A stretch of DNA of 64,000 bases from Lentzea californiensis (GCF_024648825.1 NZ_JANBBE010000004.1:310001-374000), one strand, 5' to 3'. Shown: positions 17,991 through 26,730, counted from the stretch's first letter. Program-made: numbers and translations. The notes: generated by a model not told the origin, from the sequence alone.

Positions 17991-20144
17991 ATGTCGCGCG
18001 ACAACGCGCGACGAGGGCTGCTCGTGCGCGCACTCATAGCGCTCGGCGTCCTCGTCGCCTCCGCTTTCCTGCTGCTCACCTCTGATCCCCGCCTCGGTCT
18101 CGACCTTCGGGGCGGAACCCAGATCGTTCTCGAAGCCAAGGGCGACGCCGACGCCGCCGACCGTTCGCTGGAGGTGCTCAGGCGTCGCGTGGATGCGTTG
18201 GGCGTCGCCGAGCCGGTGATCGCCCGCTCCGGCGAGAACCGCATCGTCGTCGAACTGCCCGGCGTCCAGGACCCGCAGGAGGCCGTGAAGGTCCTCGGTC
18301 AGACCGCGCAGCTCACGGTGCAGCGGGGCGGCCAGACCGTCATGACCGGCGAGGGCATCTCCGACGCCCAGTCCGCGCGCAACCCGCAGGGCGCGGGTTT
18401 CGTGGTCAACATCCAGTTCCAGGGCGACGCCCCGGCGAAGTGGCAGAAGGTCACCGGCGAGGCGGCCTGCGAGCAGTCCGGCACCCCCGGCCGGCAGATC
18501 GCGTTCGTGCTGGACGGCAAGCCGATCTCGTCCCCCGAGGTCAGCCTCGACACGCCCTGCGGCGCCGGTCAGGCAGGCGGCTCGACCACCATCACCGGCC
18601 GTTTCTCCCAGGCGGAAGCCAAGGAACTCGCCCTCGTCGTTCGTTCCGGCGCGCTGCCGGTGCCGGTCGAGGTGATCGAACAGCGCACCGTCGGCGCGAC
18701 CCTGGGCGCCGAGGCGATCGAGGCCAGCGCCCAGGCCGCGATCATCGGCATCGCCCTGACCTCGCTGTTCCTGATGTTCGCCTACCGGCTCGCCGGGTTC
18801 CTGGCCGTGGTCGCACTGGTCGGCTACGCGGGCGTCGCGTACGCCGGGCTGCTGGCCGTGGGGGCGACGCTGACCTTGCCGGGCCTGGCCGGCTTCGTGC
18901 TGGCGATCGGCATGGCGGTGGACGCGAACGTCCTGATCTTCGAACGGGCCCGCGAGGAGTACGCCAGGAAACCCAACCTCCGGCGTGCCTCGGAGAGTGG
19001 TTTCCGCGGCGCTCTGAGCGCGATCGCCGACTCGAACGTGACGACGCTGCTGGCAGCCGGTCTGCTGTTCTGGCTGGCCACGGGTCCGGTCCGCGGCTTC
19101 GGCGTCACCCTGACCATCGGTGTGCTGGCGTCGATGTTCAGCGCCCTGGTGCTCTCCCGCGTGCTCGTCGTGTGGGCGCTCGGCACCCGTTTCGTCGCCA
19201 AGCGGCCGCGTCTGAGCGGCCTGCACACCCTCGGTTTCGTCCGCCGGCGCCTGTCCGTCGTGCTGTACCGCCGCCCGTCGTTGTGGCTGATCAGTGCCGG
19301 TGCCGTGGTGCTGGTGGCGTTCGCGGGTCTCTTCGCGCGGGGTCTGAACCTGGGCGTCGAGTTCACCGGCGGCCGCATGCTCGACTTCACCGCGGGCGGT
19401 TCCATCGACCCCGGCCGAGTGCGCACCGCCCTGGCGGACGCGGGCTTCCCCGACGTGGTCGTCTCGTCGTCGGGCAACGAGGTCTCCCTGCGCACGGCCC
19501 CGATCGACGACGCCACCTCCGCTCGCCTGGGCGAGGTCGTCTCGTCGGCCGTCGACGGCGGCGCCCGCCAGTCCAGCAACGAGCTCATCGGCCCGTCGCT
19601 GTCCTCAGAACTGCGCCGCAACGCCGTGATCGGCCTGGCCATCGCCGTAGCCGCCCAGCTGGGTTACCTGGCCGTGCGCTTCGACTGGCGCCTCGGCCTC
19701 GCCACGGTGGCCGCGCTGCTCAGTGACGTCCTCGTGCTCATCGGCGTGTTCGCGTGGATGGGCAAGACGGCCGACGGCGTGTTCCTGGCGGCCCTGCTGA
19801 CCGTGATCGGCTATTCGGTCAACGACTCGGTGGTCGTCTTCGACCGCCTCCGCGAACTACGAGGTTCCCGCCTGAAGGCCTTGTACCCGGATGTCGTGTC
19901 GGACGCGGTCGTCCAAACCGTGCCGCGCACCGTGAACACCGGCCTCGGCGTGCTCTTCGTCCTGGCGGCGTTGCTGGTGCTCGGCGACGGCTCCCTGGCC
20001 AACTTCGCGATCGCACTGCTGATCGGCCTCATCGCCGGCACGCTGTCCACAGTGGTCACCGCCGCACCCGTGGCGATCTGGCTGGAGTCGCGCTGGCCCA
20101 GGCGAGCGGTTTCGAAGAAGCGCCCGGTGGGGGCACACGCCTAG
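17991..20144 (+). CDS. secDF: Fused SecDF protein-export membrane protein
   Basis: Proton-driven accessory of the Sec translocon, 717 residues, with SecD and SecF in one chain and 12 membrane segments. The SecD half has LGLDLRGGTQIVLEAKGDAD near 35, the large extracytoplasmic P1 domain (about 50-230), and membrane segments with GMAVDANVLIFERAREE. The SecF half begins near 410 with LGVEFTGGRMLDF and has IGYSVNDSVVVFDRLRE. The ATG at 17991 starts just before the first membrane helix. Actinomycetes normally encode separate SecD and SecF next to yajC; this fused form is expected to be a second copy. VOC and lactate-monooxygenase genes follow after 10 and 13 bases. Confidence 0.9.
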   Translation: MSRDNARRGLLVRALIALGVLVASAFLLLTSDPRLGLDLRGGTQIVLEAKGDADAADRSLEVLRRRVDALGVAEPVIARSGENRIVVELPGVQDPQEAVKVLGQTAQLTVQRGGQTVMTGEGISDAQSARNPQGAGFVVNIQFQGDAPAKWQKVTGEAACEQSGTPGRQIAFVLDGKPISSPEVSLDTPCGAGQAGGSTTITGRFSQAEAKELALVVRSGALPVPVEVIEQRTVGATLGAEAIEASAQAAIIGIALTSLFLMFAYRLAGFLAVVALVGYAGVAYAGLLAVGATLTLPGLAGFVLAIGMAVDANVLIFERAREEYARKPNLRRASESGFRGALSAIADSNVTTLLAAGLLFWLATGPVRGFGVTLTIGVLASMFSALVLSRVLVVWALGTRFVAKRPRLSGLHTLGFVRRRLSVVLYRRPSLWLISAGAVVLVAFAGLFARGLNLGVEFTGGRMLDFTAGGSIDPGRVRTALADAGFPDVVVSSSGNEVSLRTAPIDDATSARLGEVVSSAVDGGARQSSNELIGPSLSSELRRNAVIGLAIAVAAQLGYLAVRFDWRLGLATVAALLSDVLVLIGVFAWMGKTADGVFLAALLTVIGYSVNDSVVVFDRLRELRGSRLKALYPDVVSDAVVQTVPRTVNTGLGVLFVLAALLVLGDGSLANFAIALLIGLIAGTLSTVVTAAPVAIWLESRWPRRAVSKKRPVGAHA

Positions 20145-20154
20145 CGTTCTGCGC

Positions 20155-20526
20155 ATGATCACTCATGTGCACTCGACCACCGTCAACGTCCGCGATCTCG
20201 ACGAGGCTCTGGGCTTCTACGTGGACGTGCTGGGCTGGCAGAAGCGGCAGGACAGCACCGAGGCCGGCATGCGCTGGCTGACTGTCGCTCCTCCCGGCGC
20301 CCAGACGGCGTTCGCGCTGTCGCAGGCGGACGCGCCCAACGTCTCGTTCGCGATGGGCTGCGGGATCTCGCTGATCACCGACGACATCGACGGAGACGTT
20401 GCTCGGCTCGTGGCGGAGGGGGTGACGGTGAAGGGCGAGCCGGAGACCATGCCGTGGGGTGATCGGGCCACCTGGTTCAGCGATCCTTTCGGCAACGAGT
20501 TCTTCCTAGTGCAGCTCGCTTCGTAG
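20155..20526 (+). CDS. VOC family (glyoxalase/bleomycin-resistance fold) protein
   Basis: Small metal-binding fold protein of 123 residues, made of two beta-alpha-beta3 units: VHSTTVNVRDLDEALGFYVD at the N-terminus and ISLITDDIDGDVARLVAEGV in the second half, ending in the typical FSDPFGNEFFLVQ. Potential metal ligands are the His at residue 4 or 6 and the Glu near 117. Substrates in this superfamily vary (methylglyoxal adducts, antibiotics, catechols), so none is assigned. It lies 10 bases behind SecDF and 13 before the next gene, suggesting one transcript. Confidence 0.8.
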   Translation: MITHVHSTTVNVRDLDEALGFYVDVLGWQKRQDSTEAGMRWLTVAPPGAQTAFALSQADAPNVSFAMGCGISLITDDIDGDVARLVAEGVTVKGEPETMPWGDRATWFSDPFGNEFFLVQLAS

Positions 20527-20539
20527 CAAAGTAGGCGGC

Positions 20540-21700
20540 ATGACCTCCTTCGCCGCGTACCAGAACGAGATCTACCTGCAGGGGCTCGGTGGCGCCGTGC
20601 CGCCGTTCACCACCGATCCCGACGCGCTGGAGCAGTCCGCGCGCGACAGGCTGGGACCGGGCCCGTTCTGGTACGTGGCGGGAGGCGCTGGTTCGGGCGC
20701 CACCGTGCGGGCGAACCGTGAGGCGTTCGACCGCGTGCGGATCGTGCCGCGCATGCTGACCAACGCGACCGAACGGCATCTGGGTGTCTCGGTCCTCGGC
20801 ACTGAGCTGCCGGCGCCGGTGATGCTCGCACCCGTTGGCGTGCAGTCGATCCTGCACCCGGACGGTGAGCTGGCGACCGCACGGGCCGCCGCCGAGCTCG
20901 GCGTGCCGATGGTGTTGTCGACCGCCTCCTCGCACACCATCGAGGAGGTCGCCGAAGCGTCCGGTGACGGGCCGCGCTGGTACCAGCTCTACTGGCCGAA
21001 CGACCCCGACGTGTGCGCGTCGTTGCTGGACCGGGCGCGCAAGGCCGGGTACACGGCGCTGGTCGTCACCTTGGACACGTGGACGCTGGCGTGGCGGCCG
21101 CACGACCTCGACCAGGCCTACCTGCCGTTCCTGCGCGCGGTCGGCACGGCGATCCCGTTCAGCGACCCGGTTTTCCGCGCCGGGCTGCAGAAGTCGCCCG
21201 AGGAGGACCTGCCGATGGCGATCCTGCGGTGGGTGCAGCTGTTCACCGGCACCGACAAGTCGTGGGACCAGCTCTCGTTCCTGCGCGAGCACTGGGACGG
21301 GCCGATCGTCCTGAAAGGAATCCAGCACGCCGACGACGCGCGCAAGGCCGTCGAGTACGGAATGGACGGTGTCGTCGTCTCCAACCACGGCGGGCGCCAG
21401 GTCGACGGTGCCGTCGGGTCGCTGGACGCGCTGCCGTCCATCGTCGAGGCGGTGGGGGAGCAGGTCGACGTGCTGTTCGACTCCGGCGTCCGCACCGGCG
21501 CCGACATCGTGAAGGCGCTGGCGCTGGGGGCCAAGGCCGTGATGGTCGGGCGGCCCTTCGCGTACGGACTGGCGCACGGCGGCCAGGTCGGCGTGCGGCA
21601 CGTGCTGCGCAGCCTGCTCGCGGACTTCGACCTGACGCTCGGGCTGTCGGGTCACCGCAGCCCGGCCGACCTGGGGCCGGACGCGCTGCGGTTCTCCTGA
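20540..21700 (+). CDS. Lactate 2-monooxygenase-like FMN alpha-hydroxy-acid oxidase
   Basis: FMN (beta/alpha)8-barrel enzyme of 386 residues. The N-terminus FAAYQNEIYLQGLGG is that of lactate 2-monooxygenase-type proteins. FMN and catalytic motifs are present: PVMLAPVGVQSILHPDGE, the lysine in IVLKGIQHADDARKA, the catalytic histidine in VVSNHGGRQVDGA, and the phosphate-binding FDSGVRTGADIVKALALGA. The family oxidises L-lactate or other 2-hydroxy acids; oxidase versus monooxygenase activity cannot be told by sequence. It ends the same-strand run that begins near the RAE-like element. A strong hairpin follows the stop. Confidence 0.85.
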   Translation: MTSFAAYQNEIYLQGLGGAVPPFTTDPDALEQSARDRLGPGPFWYVAGGAGSGATVRANREAFDRVRIVPRMLTNATERHLGVSVLGTELPAPVMLAPVGVQSILHPDGELATARAAAELGVPMVLSTASSHTIEEVAEASGDGPRWYQLYWPNDPDVCASLLDRARKAGYTALVVTLDTWTLAWRPHDLDQAYLPFLRAVGTAIPFSDPVFRAGLQKSPEEDLPMAILRWVQLFTGTDKSWDQLSFLREHWDGPIVLKGIQHADDARKAVEYGMDGVVVSNHGGRQVDGAVGSLDALPSIVEAVGEQVDVLFDSGVRTGADIVKALALGAKAVMVGRPFAYGLAHGGQVGVRHVLRSLLADFDLTLGLSGHRSPADLGPDALRFS

Positions 21701-21703
21701 ACG

Positions 21704-21742
21704 ACGAAGGCCGGGTCGCAGCAGCTGCGACCCGGCCTTCGT
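21704..21742. terminator. Bidirectional intrinsic terminator
   Basis: Near-continuous palindrome: ACGAAGGCCGGGTCGCAGC at 21704-21722 and its complement at 21724-21742. It lies between the convergent lactate-monooxygenase-like and EspG genes and can serve both. Confidence 0.85.
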
Positions 21743-21761
21743 GGCGTCCTTTTACGTTCTT

Positions 21762-22544
21762 TTACGGCATCGTCGCGGTCATCCGCGTCAACGTGCCGAA
21801 GTCGGCCGGCTGCACCCGCAGCCAGCCGTCGCTCTTGGCCGCGAGGTAGCGCCCGCTCGGCGTGTCGATGAACGTCAGCGGGTTGACGCAACGCTGCTTG
21901 CGGCCCAGGTGGTCGCGCTTGGCCGAGAAGACCTGACCGCCACCGGTGCGCGGCTGGCTCATGATCTCGTTGAGCTGCGCGACGAGCTGGTCGTTCGGCG
22001 TGCTCGTCGGCCGGCTCTGCTGCAGGAACGAGCCGGTGTCCTCGTAGGACGGCTGCGGCCGCTTCTGCTGCAGCGCCTCCTCGGGCAGCGTGATCGGGTT
22101 GCCCCTGCCCGCCGGCGTGGGCGGCAGGGCGCCGATCAACGCCTGCGGAGCCTCTTCCGCCCGCACCGGTTCGAGCACGAACTGCTGGTCCGGCGTGAGC
22201 AGGATCCGCAGCGCGTCCTGGCCGTTCGACACGACCAGCACGCTCTGCTGCGGGCCGTCCTTCAGGCTGAAGAACGCCCAGTACTCCACGCCGGCCTCGA
22301 CCACGAGCCGCAGCGCGTTCGTCAGGTCCGGGTGTATCTGACCGCCGCGCGCGAGCCCGTACTGCTCGAGCTGCGCCCACGCCGACCGCTGCAACCGTTC
22401 GAGCTCGCTCACGTCACCCGACTCGAGGAGGTCCTCGTCGAAGTCGACCTGAGCGAGCAGCGCACGGTGCATCGTCGGCAGGCCCGCGGCCTGCCACGCC
22501 TGGTAGAGCGCCGTGACAGGGATGGCGACCCTGCTCCGCAGCAC
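21762..22544 (-). CDS. espG: ESX secretion-associated protein EspG
   Basis: Cytosolic chaperone-type protein of 260 residues. EspG proteins bind the PE/PPE pair and keep it soluble for type VII secretion. Features typical of the family: an N-terminal strand leading to a helix with hydrophobic and tryptophan residues, the central YWAFFSLKDGPQQSVLVVSN sheet region, and a C-terminal helix-strand unit with RYLAAKSDGWLRVQPADFG. It is the last gene of a four-gene minus-strand cassette and starts 9 bases after the PPE-like gene ends, as expected of chaperone and client. No EccC, EccD or mycosin gene is in the window. Confidence 0.8.
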   Translation of the reverse strand: MLRSRVAIPVTALYQAWQAAGLPTMHRALLAQVDFDEDLLESGDVSELERLQRSAWAQLEQYGLARGGQIHPDLTNALRLVVEAGVEYWAFFSLKDGPQQSVLVVSNGQDALRILLTPDQQFVLEPVRAEEAPQALIGALPPTPAGRGNPITLPEEALQQKRPQPSYEDTGSFLQQSRPTSTPNDQLVAQLNEIMSQPRTGGGQVFSAKRDHLGRKQRCVNPLTFIDTPSGRYLAAKSDGWLRVQPADFGTLTRMTATMP

Positions 22545-22553
22545 GTTTCCCCC

Positions 22554-23894
22554 TTATCCGCCGATGACCGGCGGAGCGACCATCGTTCCATCGCCGAAGA
22601 TGTCTTCGGTCTCCTGAAGGTACGACGCGGACTTGTGCTCCGAGTCCTCAGCACCTTCACCACGCCCACCACCGGCGCCCATACCGCCGGCACCCATGCC
22701 CGCGGCGCCACCACGACCGGCGGCACCCGCGGCACCGGCACCGGACGGCCCGAAGCCACCAGCGCCACCACGACCGTCACCGGTGACACCGGCCGCGCCA
22801 CCGAAGCCGCCGCCCATACCGCCAGGTCCGCCCATGCCCTTGGCCGCAGCGGCACCACCGAGGCCACCACCACCGGGCCCACCACCGACACCGCCACCGG
22901 CGCCACCACCACGACCGCCGCCGGCGCCACCACCGGCACCACCGCCGCCGGGTCCACCGGGTCCGCCGAGGCCGCCGGGACGGTTGCGCGGGTTGTTGGG
23001 GTCGAGCGGACCGCCAGGCCTGCGCGGGTTGTTGGGATCGAGCGGACCACCGGGCCTGCGCGGGTCGTTCGGGTTGTACACGCCGTCCGGCGGCAAGGTC
23101 GGAACGCCGATGTCGGGCCGCGGACGGCCGATGTCGGTGGGCGGAGGGGTGAACTTGGGGTCGTTCACGCCGGCCGTGCTGGTGTCATCGCCGCCGGGCG
23201 GCCTCGAGCCGGACAGGTCCGTGCCGCTGCCGTCAGGGCCGCCACCGATGCGGTCGCCCCCACCGCCGGGAGGCGTGCCGATGCTGGGCGGCGGCTGGGT
23301 CTGCATCCCGACCCTGTCGATCATGTGGTCGCCACCCGGCTGCTGTTCGACGGACCCGTCGTTGGCGGTCGGCGCGATGAACGTCGGCTGGTTGCTCATG
23401 CTCGCGTTGACGGCTCCGGCGTACTGGTTGAACGCCCGGATGTTCTGCTCGCTGACCTGCTGGTTTTGCTCGAGCGCCTTGTCGTAGTCCGTGTCCCACG
23501 GGCGGTAGTCGTTCAGGAACGGCTTGTCCGGCACCGACGGTGGCTTGGACATCGAGTTCTTGGCGTCGGCGTACGCGCTGCCGACCGTGTCGGCGGTCGT
23601 GCTTGCCTGAGTTGCCGAATCGCCCGTGACCGTGGCCCACGTCGCGAGCGGTGAAGTCCCACCACGCGCCGCGTCACCTGCGGACCCCTCCCACGCGGCA
23701 CCGGAGTCGCGTACGGCTTTCTCGATCAGCTGGGCGACGTCTCCGTGGCCGGTCGAGAGATCACGCCAGCCTTGCGAGGCGATCGCGGTGCTCTGGCTCG
23801 GACCGCTGCCGTTCTCGAACCACTTGTAGATGGTTTCGCCACCCGCGAAGGGAAGAATGGCGAAACCAGCGATGTTCGGCTCATCCCCAGCCAT
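22554..23894 (-). CDS. PPE-like / WXG100-superfamily ESX substrate with Gly/Pro-rich C-terminus
   Basis: Predicted type VII secretion client of 446 residues. The first 170 form a helical PPE/WXG-like domain with tryptophans in AWEGSAGDAARGG and LATWATVTGDSA. A linker holds a tandem repeat, DPRRPGGPLDPNNP then PRRPGGPLDPNNP (about 268-300). A glycine-rich stretch at about 300-420 follows. The end is a conserved-looking acidic/aromatic tail, YLQETEDIFGDGTMVAPPV, resembling tails of PPE-like proteins in Pseudonocardiaceae ESX loci. The low-complexity DNA at 22650-23100 accounts for long antisense reading frames, which I do not call. Start ATG at 23894; the DUF3558 gene ends 4 bases upstream. Confidence 0.75.
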   Translation of the reverse strand: MAGDEPNIAGFAILPFAGGETIYKWFENGSGPSQSTAIASQGWRDLSTGHGDVAQLIEKAVRDSGAAWEGSAGDAARGGTSPLATWATVTGDSATQASTTADTVGSAYADAKNSMSKPPSVPDKPFLNDYRPWDTDYDKALEQNQQVSEQNIRAFNQYAGAVNASMSNQPTFIAPTANDGSVEQQPGGDHMIDRVGMQTQPPPSIGTPPGGGGDRIGGGPDGSGTDLSGSRPPGGDDTSTAGVNDPKFTPPPTDIGRPRPDIGVPTLPPDGVYNPNDPRRPGGPLDPNNPRRPGGPLDPNNPRNRPGGLGGPGGPGGGGAGGGAGGGRGGGAGGGVGGGPGGGGLGGAAAAKGMGGPGGMGGGFGGAAGVTGDGRGGAGGFGPSGAGAAGAAGRGGAAGMGAGGMGAGGGRGEGAEDSEHKSASYLQETEDIFGDGTMVAPPVIGG

Positions 23895-23898
23895 CTCG

Positions 23899-24483
23899 CT
23901 ACCCCTTCAAGTTTGTGATAATCAGTTGCGCGACGCGCTCGGTCTCCGTGCAGGCGGGCTTGGCCGCACGCTCGTCCGCCGCTGTGGCGACCTGCACCGT
24001 GACCGAGTCGGTCTTCGAGGCTTGGAGCGTGGTCAGGCAACCGGTCGACGCGTCGGTCTGACTGGTGGAGATGACCCTCACACCGTCGATCTTCTTGTCG
24101 GTGAAGACCGGGTTGGCCTTAACGTTGTTGATGATGTCCTCGAAGGACTTGTTTTCGGTCGTGTGCACCGTGTACTTCGAGTTCTTGATGACGTCCTGAC
24201 CCCTCCACACGCAGTTGGGGCCGAGTTCGCCAGTGCCGGGCTCAGGTGCTCGTACAGAACCGAGCGTCGTCACCTGGCTCGCGGTGAGGATGCTGCAAGG
24301 GTTGCTCACGTACTTGGCGATGCTGAGTCCGGCATCGGGCCCGTCGCTCGTGGGCTCGCTGCTCGTCTGCTTGGTACCGGCCGACTGCGCCGTGGTGGGA
24401 TTGCCGCCGGTCTGGGAGGCCGTGCACCCCGCCAGTGCACCGAACGCGAGTACAGCGGTGAGCAGGGCGGTCATGCGCTTCAA
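23899..24483 (-). CDS. DUF3558 family lipoprotein
   Basis: Lipoprotein of 194 residues. The signal peptide ends in the lipobox LAGC (Cys20), followed by a Ser/Thr-rich tether and a globular DUF3558 domain with NPCSILTASQVTTLG and a cysteine pair at GPNCVW and TGCLTT. A further Cys lies at KPACTETERV. DUF3558 lipoproteins are common in Pseudonocardiaceae and often accompany PPE-like ESX cassettes, where they are thought to sit on the outer face of the membrane; the exact role is unknown. It lies 7 bases downstream of the helical ESX-type protein and directly upstream of the PPE-like gene. Confidence 0.8.
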   Translation of the reverse strand: MKRMTALLTAVLAFGALAGCTASQTGGNPTTAQSAGTKQTSSEPTSDGPDAGLSIAKYVSNPCSILTASQVTTLGSVRAPEPGTGELGPNCVWRGQDVIKNSKYTVHTTENKSFEDIINNVKANPVFTDKKIDGVRVISTSQTDASTGCLTTLQASKTDSVTVQVATAADERAAKPACTETERVAQLIITNLKG

Positions 24484-24490
24484 GATCGTG

Positions 24491-24916
24491 TCAGCCCTTC
24501 ATCGCGGACTTCGCCGCATCGTCGGTGGCCCGATACTCGGCAAGGGCCTTCTCGATGTTCTTGACAGTTTGTTCCAGCGCCTTCTGCGCCTCCTGGTTCG
24601 CCCACAGGTATCCGCCGGGCTCTCCACCTGCCGTCTTGCGCATCGCGAGCGTCGCGTAGCCGCTGTAGGGATCTGGACCAGGAGCGCCCGAAGCCTGGAT
24701 TTCGTCGGACTTGTCCCTCAGATCGATCAGCTTCTCAATGGCGAGCTTCAGACCGTCGATCATCTTCTGGGCCTGCTCAGGGTCGACGCTGAATTTCGCG
24801 ACCCCGCCACTGCCCGCACCGGCGGCTGCTCCCGCCGCGGCACCCACGGCTGCACCGATACTCTTGCCCACGGCCCCGGCGGTCTTCACGGGTACGAGTG
24901 CGTCGAACATCAGCAT
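24491..24916 (-). CDS. ESX-type helical protein with C-terminal YxxxD motif
   Basis: Small protein of 141 residues, first gene of the ESX-associated cassette. An Ala/Gly-rich N-terminus (about 12-38) precedes two long amphipathic helices: DPEQAQKMIDGLKLAIEKLI and a helix from about residue 105. The C-terminus has YRATD at 128-132, matching the YxxxD/E export signal of type VII substrates, just after the second helix. The tyrosine-rich hinge DPYSGYATLA lies between the helices. By architecture it is a secreted WXG100/PE-like partner, though not recognisable as a named family. Starts are ATG at 24916 or 24910. Confidence 0.65.
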   Translation of the reverse strand: MLMFDALVPVKTAGAVGKSIGAAVGAAAGAAAGAGSGGVAKFSVDPEQAQKMIDGLKLAIEKLIDLRDKSDEIQASGAPGPDPYSGYATLAMRKTAGGEPGGYLWANQEAQKALEQTVKNIEKALAEYRATDDAAKSAMKG

Positions 24917-25063
24917 CCTGGCCAGCTCCCCTCAGAACTCCACACCCCTGTCAGAGGATTTTCGCATAGGACCGGTTCCCTGCGGAGGCGAACGAATCAG
25001 CAGATCAGGTCACATGGCCGATTCGTTCAAGACCGCGCACCGCGAGCGGCATAGGTTCGGGGC

Positions 25064-25891
25064 ATGATCGAGCAAGCGAGGACCTTCCTCTGGCGCAACG
25101 CCCGCACGCTGGAACAACGCTGGTTCGAGCACGCCTTCGACGGCGGGAAGGCCGAGCACGTGGTCCAGGCGGTGCTGGCCTACCGCAACGACGACGGCGG
25201 TTACGGCTACGGGCTCGAACCCGATCACCGCGGGCCCACCAGCCAGCCGTTGCACGCTCTGCGCGCGCTCCAGGTGTTCGGCGAGGTCGGCGCCCCCGAG
25301 CATGCTGAATCGATCTTGACTTGGCTGAACGACACCTGCCCGGACGGCAGTGTCCCGTTCGGCATGTCCACCTCGAAGGACCATCCGAAGGCGCCGTGGG
25401 TCGCCGCCGACGACCAGGGCGGACTTCTCCTCACGGCCCAGATCGCCGCCGCCCTCCACGCGCTCGGAACGACGGACCCGTGGCTCGACAAGGCGACCGG
25501 CTATTGCTGGCAGGAGATCGAGAAGCTCGAGAACACCCACCCGTACGAGCTGCGAGCAGCGGCGATGTTCCTGGACGAGGTGCCGGACCGCGCCCGCGCC
25601 GAACTGGCCGCCGAGAGGCTCGGGCACCTCAAGCCGAGCACCGAGGGATACGCTGAGGGCGAAGGCCTGGACCTGCACATGTACGCGCAGAAGCCCACCA
25701 GCCTCGCCCGCGCGTGGTTCACCGACGACGAGTTCGGCAAGGACCTCGACGAGCTCCAGAACGGCCAGCAGGAGGACGGCGGCTGGACCTTCGGCTTCGC
25801 CGCCTTCACCCCGATCGTGGACTTCGAATGGCGTTCCATCGCCACGGTCGACGCACTGCTGACGCTGCGCCGCTACGGCCGGATCAGCTGA
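25064..25891 (+). CDS. Terpene-cyclase-like alpha/alpha-toroid protein
   Basis: Protein of 275 residues with features of the squalene-cyclase/prenyltransferase toroid: aromatic-glycine repeats YRNDDGGYGYGLEPDHRG near 43-60 and the QW-like QQEDGGWTFGFAAFTP near the C-terminus, with a helical pair between each. At this length it is a single half-barrel. It lacks the DxDD catalytic motif of class II cyclases in a recognisable place, so cyclase activity is doubtful. Proteins of this kind are annotated as hypothetical in many actinomycetes. Its 3' end overlaps the convergent AraC gene by 19 bases. The promoter region has GAACGAATC/GATTCGTTC, a 9-bp inverted repeat with a 21-nt gap. Confidence 0.55.
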   Translation: MIEQARTFLWRNARTLEQRWFEHAFDGGKAEHVVQAVLAYRNDDGGYGYGLEPDHRGPTSQPLHALRALQVFGEVGAPEHAESILTWLNDTCPDGSVPFGMSTSKDHPKAPWVAADDQGGLLLTAQIAAALHALGTTDPWLDKATGYCWQEIEKLENTHPYELRAAAMFLDEVPDRARAELAAERLGHLKPSTEGYAEGEGLDLHMYAQKPTSLARAWFTDDEFGKDLDELQNGQQEDGGWTFGFAAFTPIVDFEWRSIATVDALLTLRRYGRIS

Positions 25892-26514
25892 CCGAGGGGC
25901 ACGCCGGCCAACGCACGCACTTCGCGGGCCAGGTGCGCCTGGTCCGCGTAACCCGCCTCGAATGCCACGGCCGAGAACGGCACACCCTTCCAAGCCAGCC
26001 GCAGCGCCGCGTCGAAGCGCAGCACCCGCTGCAACACCTTGGGTGGATAGCCGAACGCGTCCAGGCACCGCCGCCGCAGCTGACGTGCGCTCAGCCCGAT
26101 CTCCCACGCGACCGTGCCGACGTCACCGGACCGCAGCAACGACGCGGTCGCTGCCAGAGCAGGATCGACGACCACTCGCGAAGCGCAGAACGACACCATG
26201 TCCGAGAAGGAGTCGAGCCGAGCCGAAGGAACGAGCTCGGACAGCGGCACCCGCAGGTCCCGGACGGCGTGCGCGGGCACCCCGAACACCGACGGGAACG
26301 CTCCGGGCGGCAACCGCACCCCGTACAACGTGCCGGGAGCGACGGTGGCGAGCTGAGCCGAGGTGTCCGGACCGGCCACGTACAGCGCGCCGGACGCGGG
26401 TGTCCACATCAGGTCCGTGCACCCGTCCGGCACCACGCGCTGCACGGTCTGCGATGACACCGTGCGCGTCCACAGGCAAGCCAGACCCGCGGGAGCGGGA
26501 CGTTCGGCGTACAC
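25873..26514 (-). CDS. AraC family transcriptional regulator
   Basis: Regulator of 213 residues. The N-terminal domain (1-120) resembles the sensor of DUF6597-type AraC proteins (VVPDGCTDLMWTPASGALYV). The C-terminal AraC domain has VAWEIGLSARQLRRRCLDAF and FSAVAFEAGYADQAHLAREV. The GTG at 26514 is chosen: it is preceded by GGAGGT and begins VYAERPAP. Any further extension would run into the tRNA-Val terminator element, so it is not coding. No obvious target is adjacent; the convergent toroid protein shares no promoter with it. Confidence 0.8.
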   Translation of the reverse strand: MYAERPAPAGLACLWTRTVSSQTVQRVVPDGCTDLMWTPASGALYVAGPDTSAQLATVAPGTLYGVRLPPGAFPSVFGVPAHAVRDLRVPLSELVPSARLDSFSDMVSFCASRVVVDPALAATASLLRSGDVGTVAWEIGLSARQLRRRCLDAFGYPPKVLQRVLRFDAALRLAWKGVPFSAVAFEAGYADQAHLAREVRALAGVPLGQLIRP

Positions 26515-26553
26515 AGCCCGACCGTACCTCCAGCGCGACCACGGCTGGGGGTA

Positions 26554-26650
26554 CGGGGGCGAAGCCCGCCGGGCGGGGTCTGGGGGTTGCACCCCCGGAA
26601 AACACAACGGAGCGAGCAGGTTCGCGCTTTCCGCGAACACAACTCGCTCC
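26554..26650 (-). terminator. Composite hairpin element downstream of tRNA-Val
   Basis: A hairpin with imperfect 18/19-bp arms at 26609-26626 and 26632-26650 (loop ctttc) is followed by GGGGGT/ACCCCC at 26582-26596 and a GGGC/GCCC hairpin at 26557-26567. Order, loop and linker (aaacacaac) match the element after tRNA-His at 558-654. It is placed to end tRNA-Val transcription. Confidence 0.7.
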
Positions 26651-26658
26651 GAGTGGAG

Positions 26659-26730
<72 letters not shown>

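Noticed and set aside
22650..23100. Repeat-rich stretch that could be taken for a CRISPR or tandem-repeat locus
   Set aside because: Repeat units are in-frame Gly codons of the PPE-like protein with no spacer pattern; no leader or cas gene.
22633..23487. Plus-strand proline-rich frame opposite the PPE-like gene
   Set aside because: It mirrors the glycine-rich coding strand; glycine codons read as proline on the other strand. The PPE-like frame has a start, partner genes and a conserved tail.
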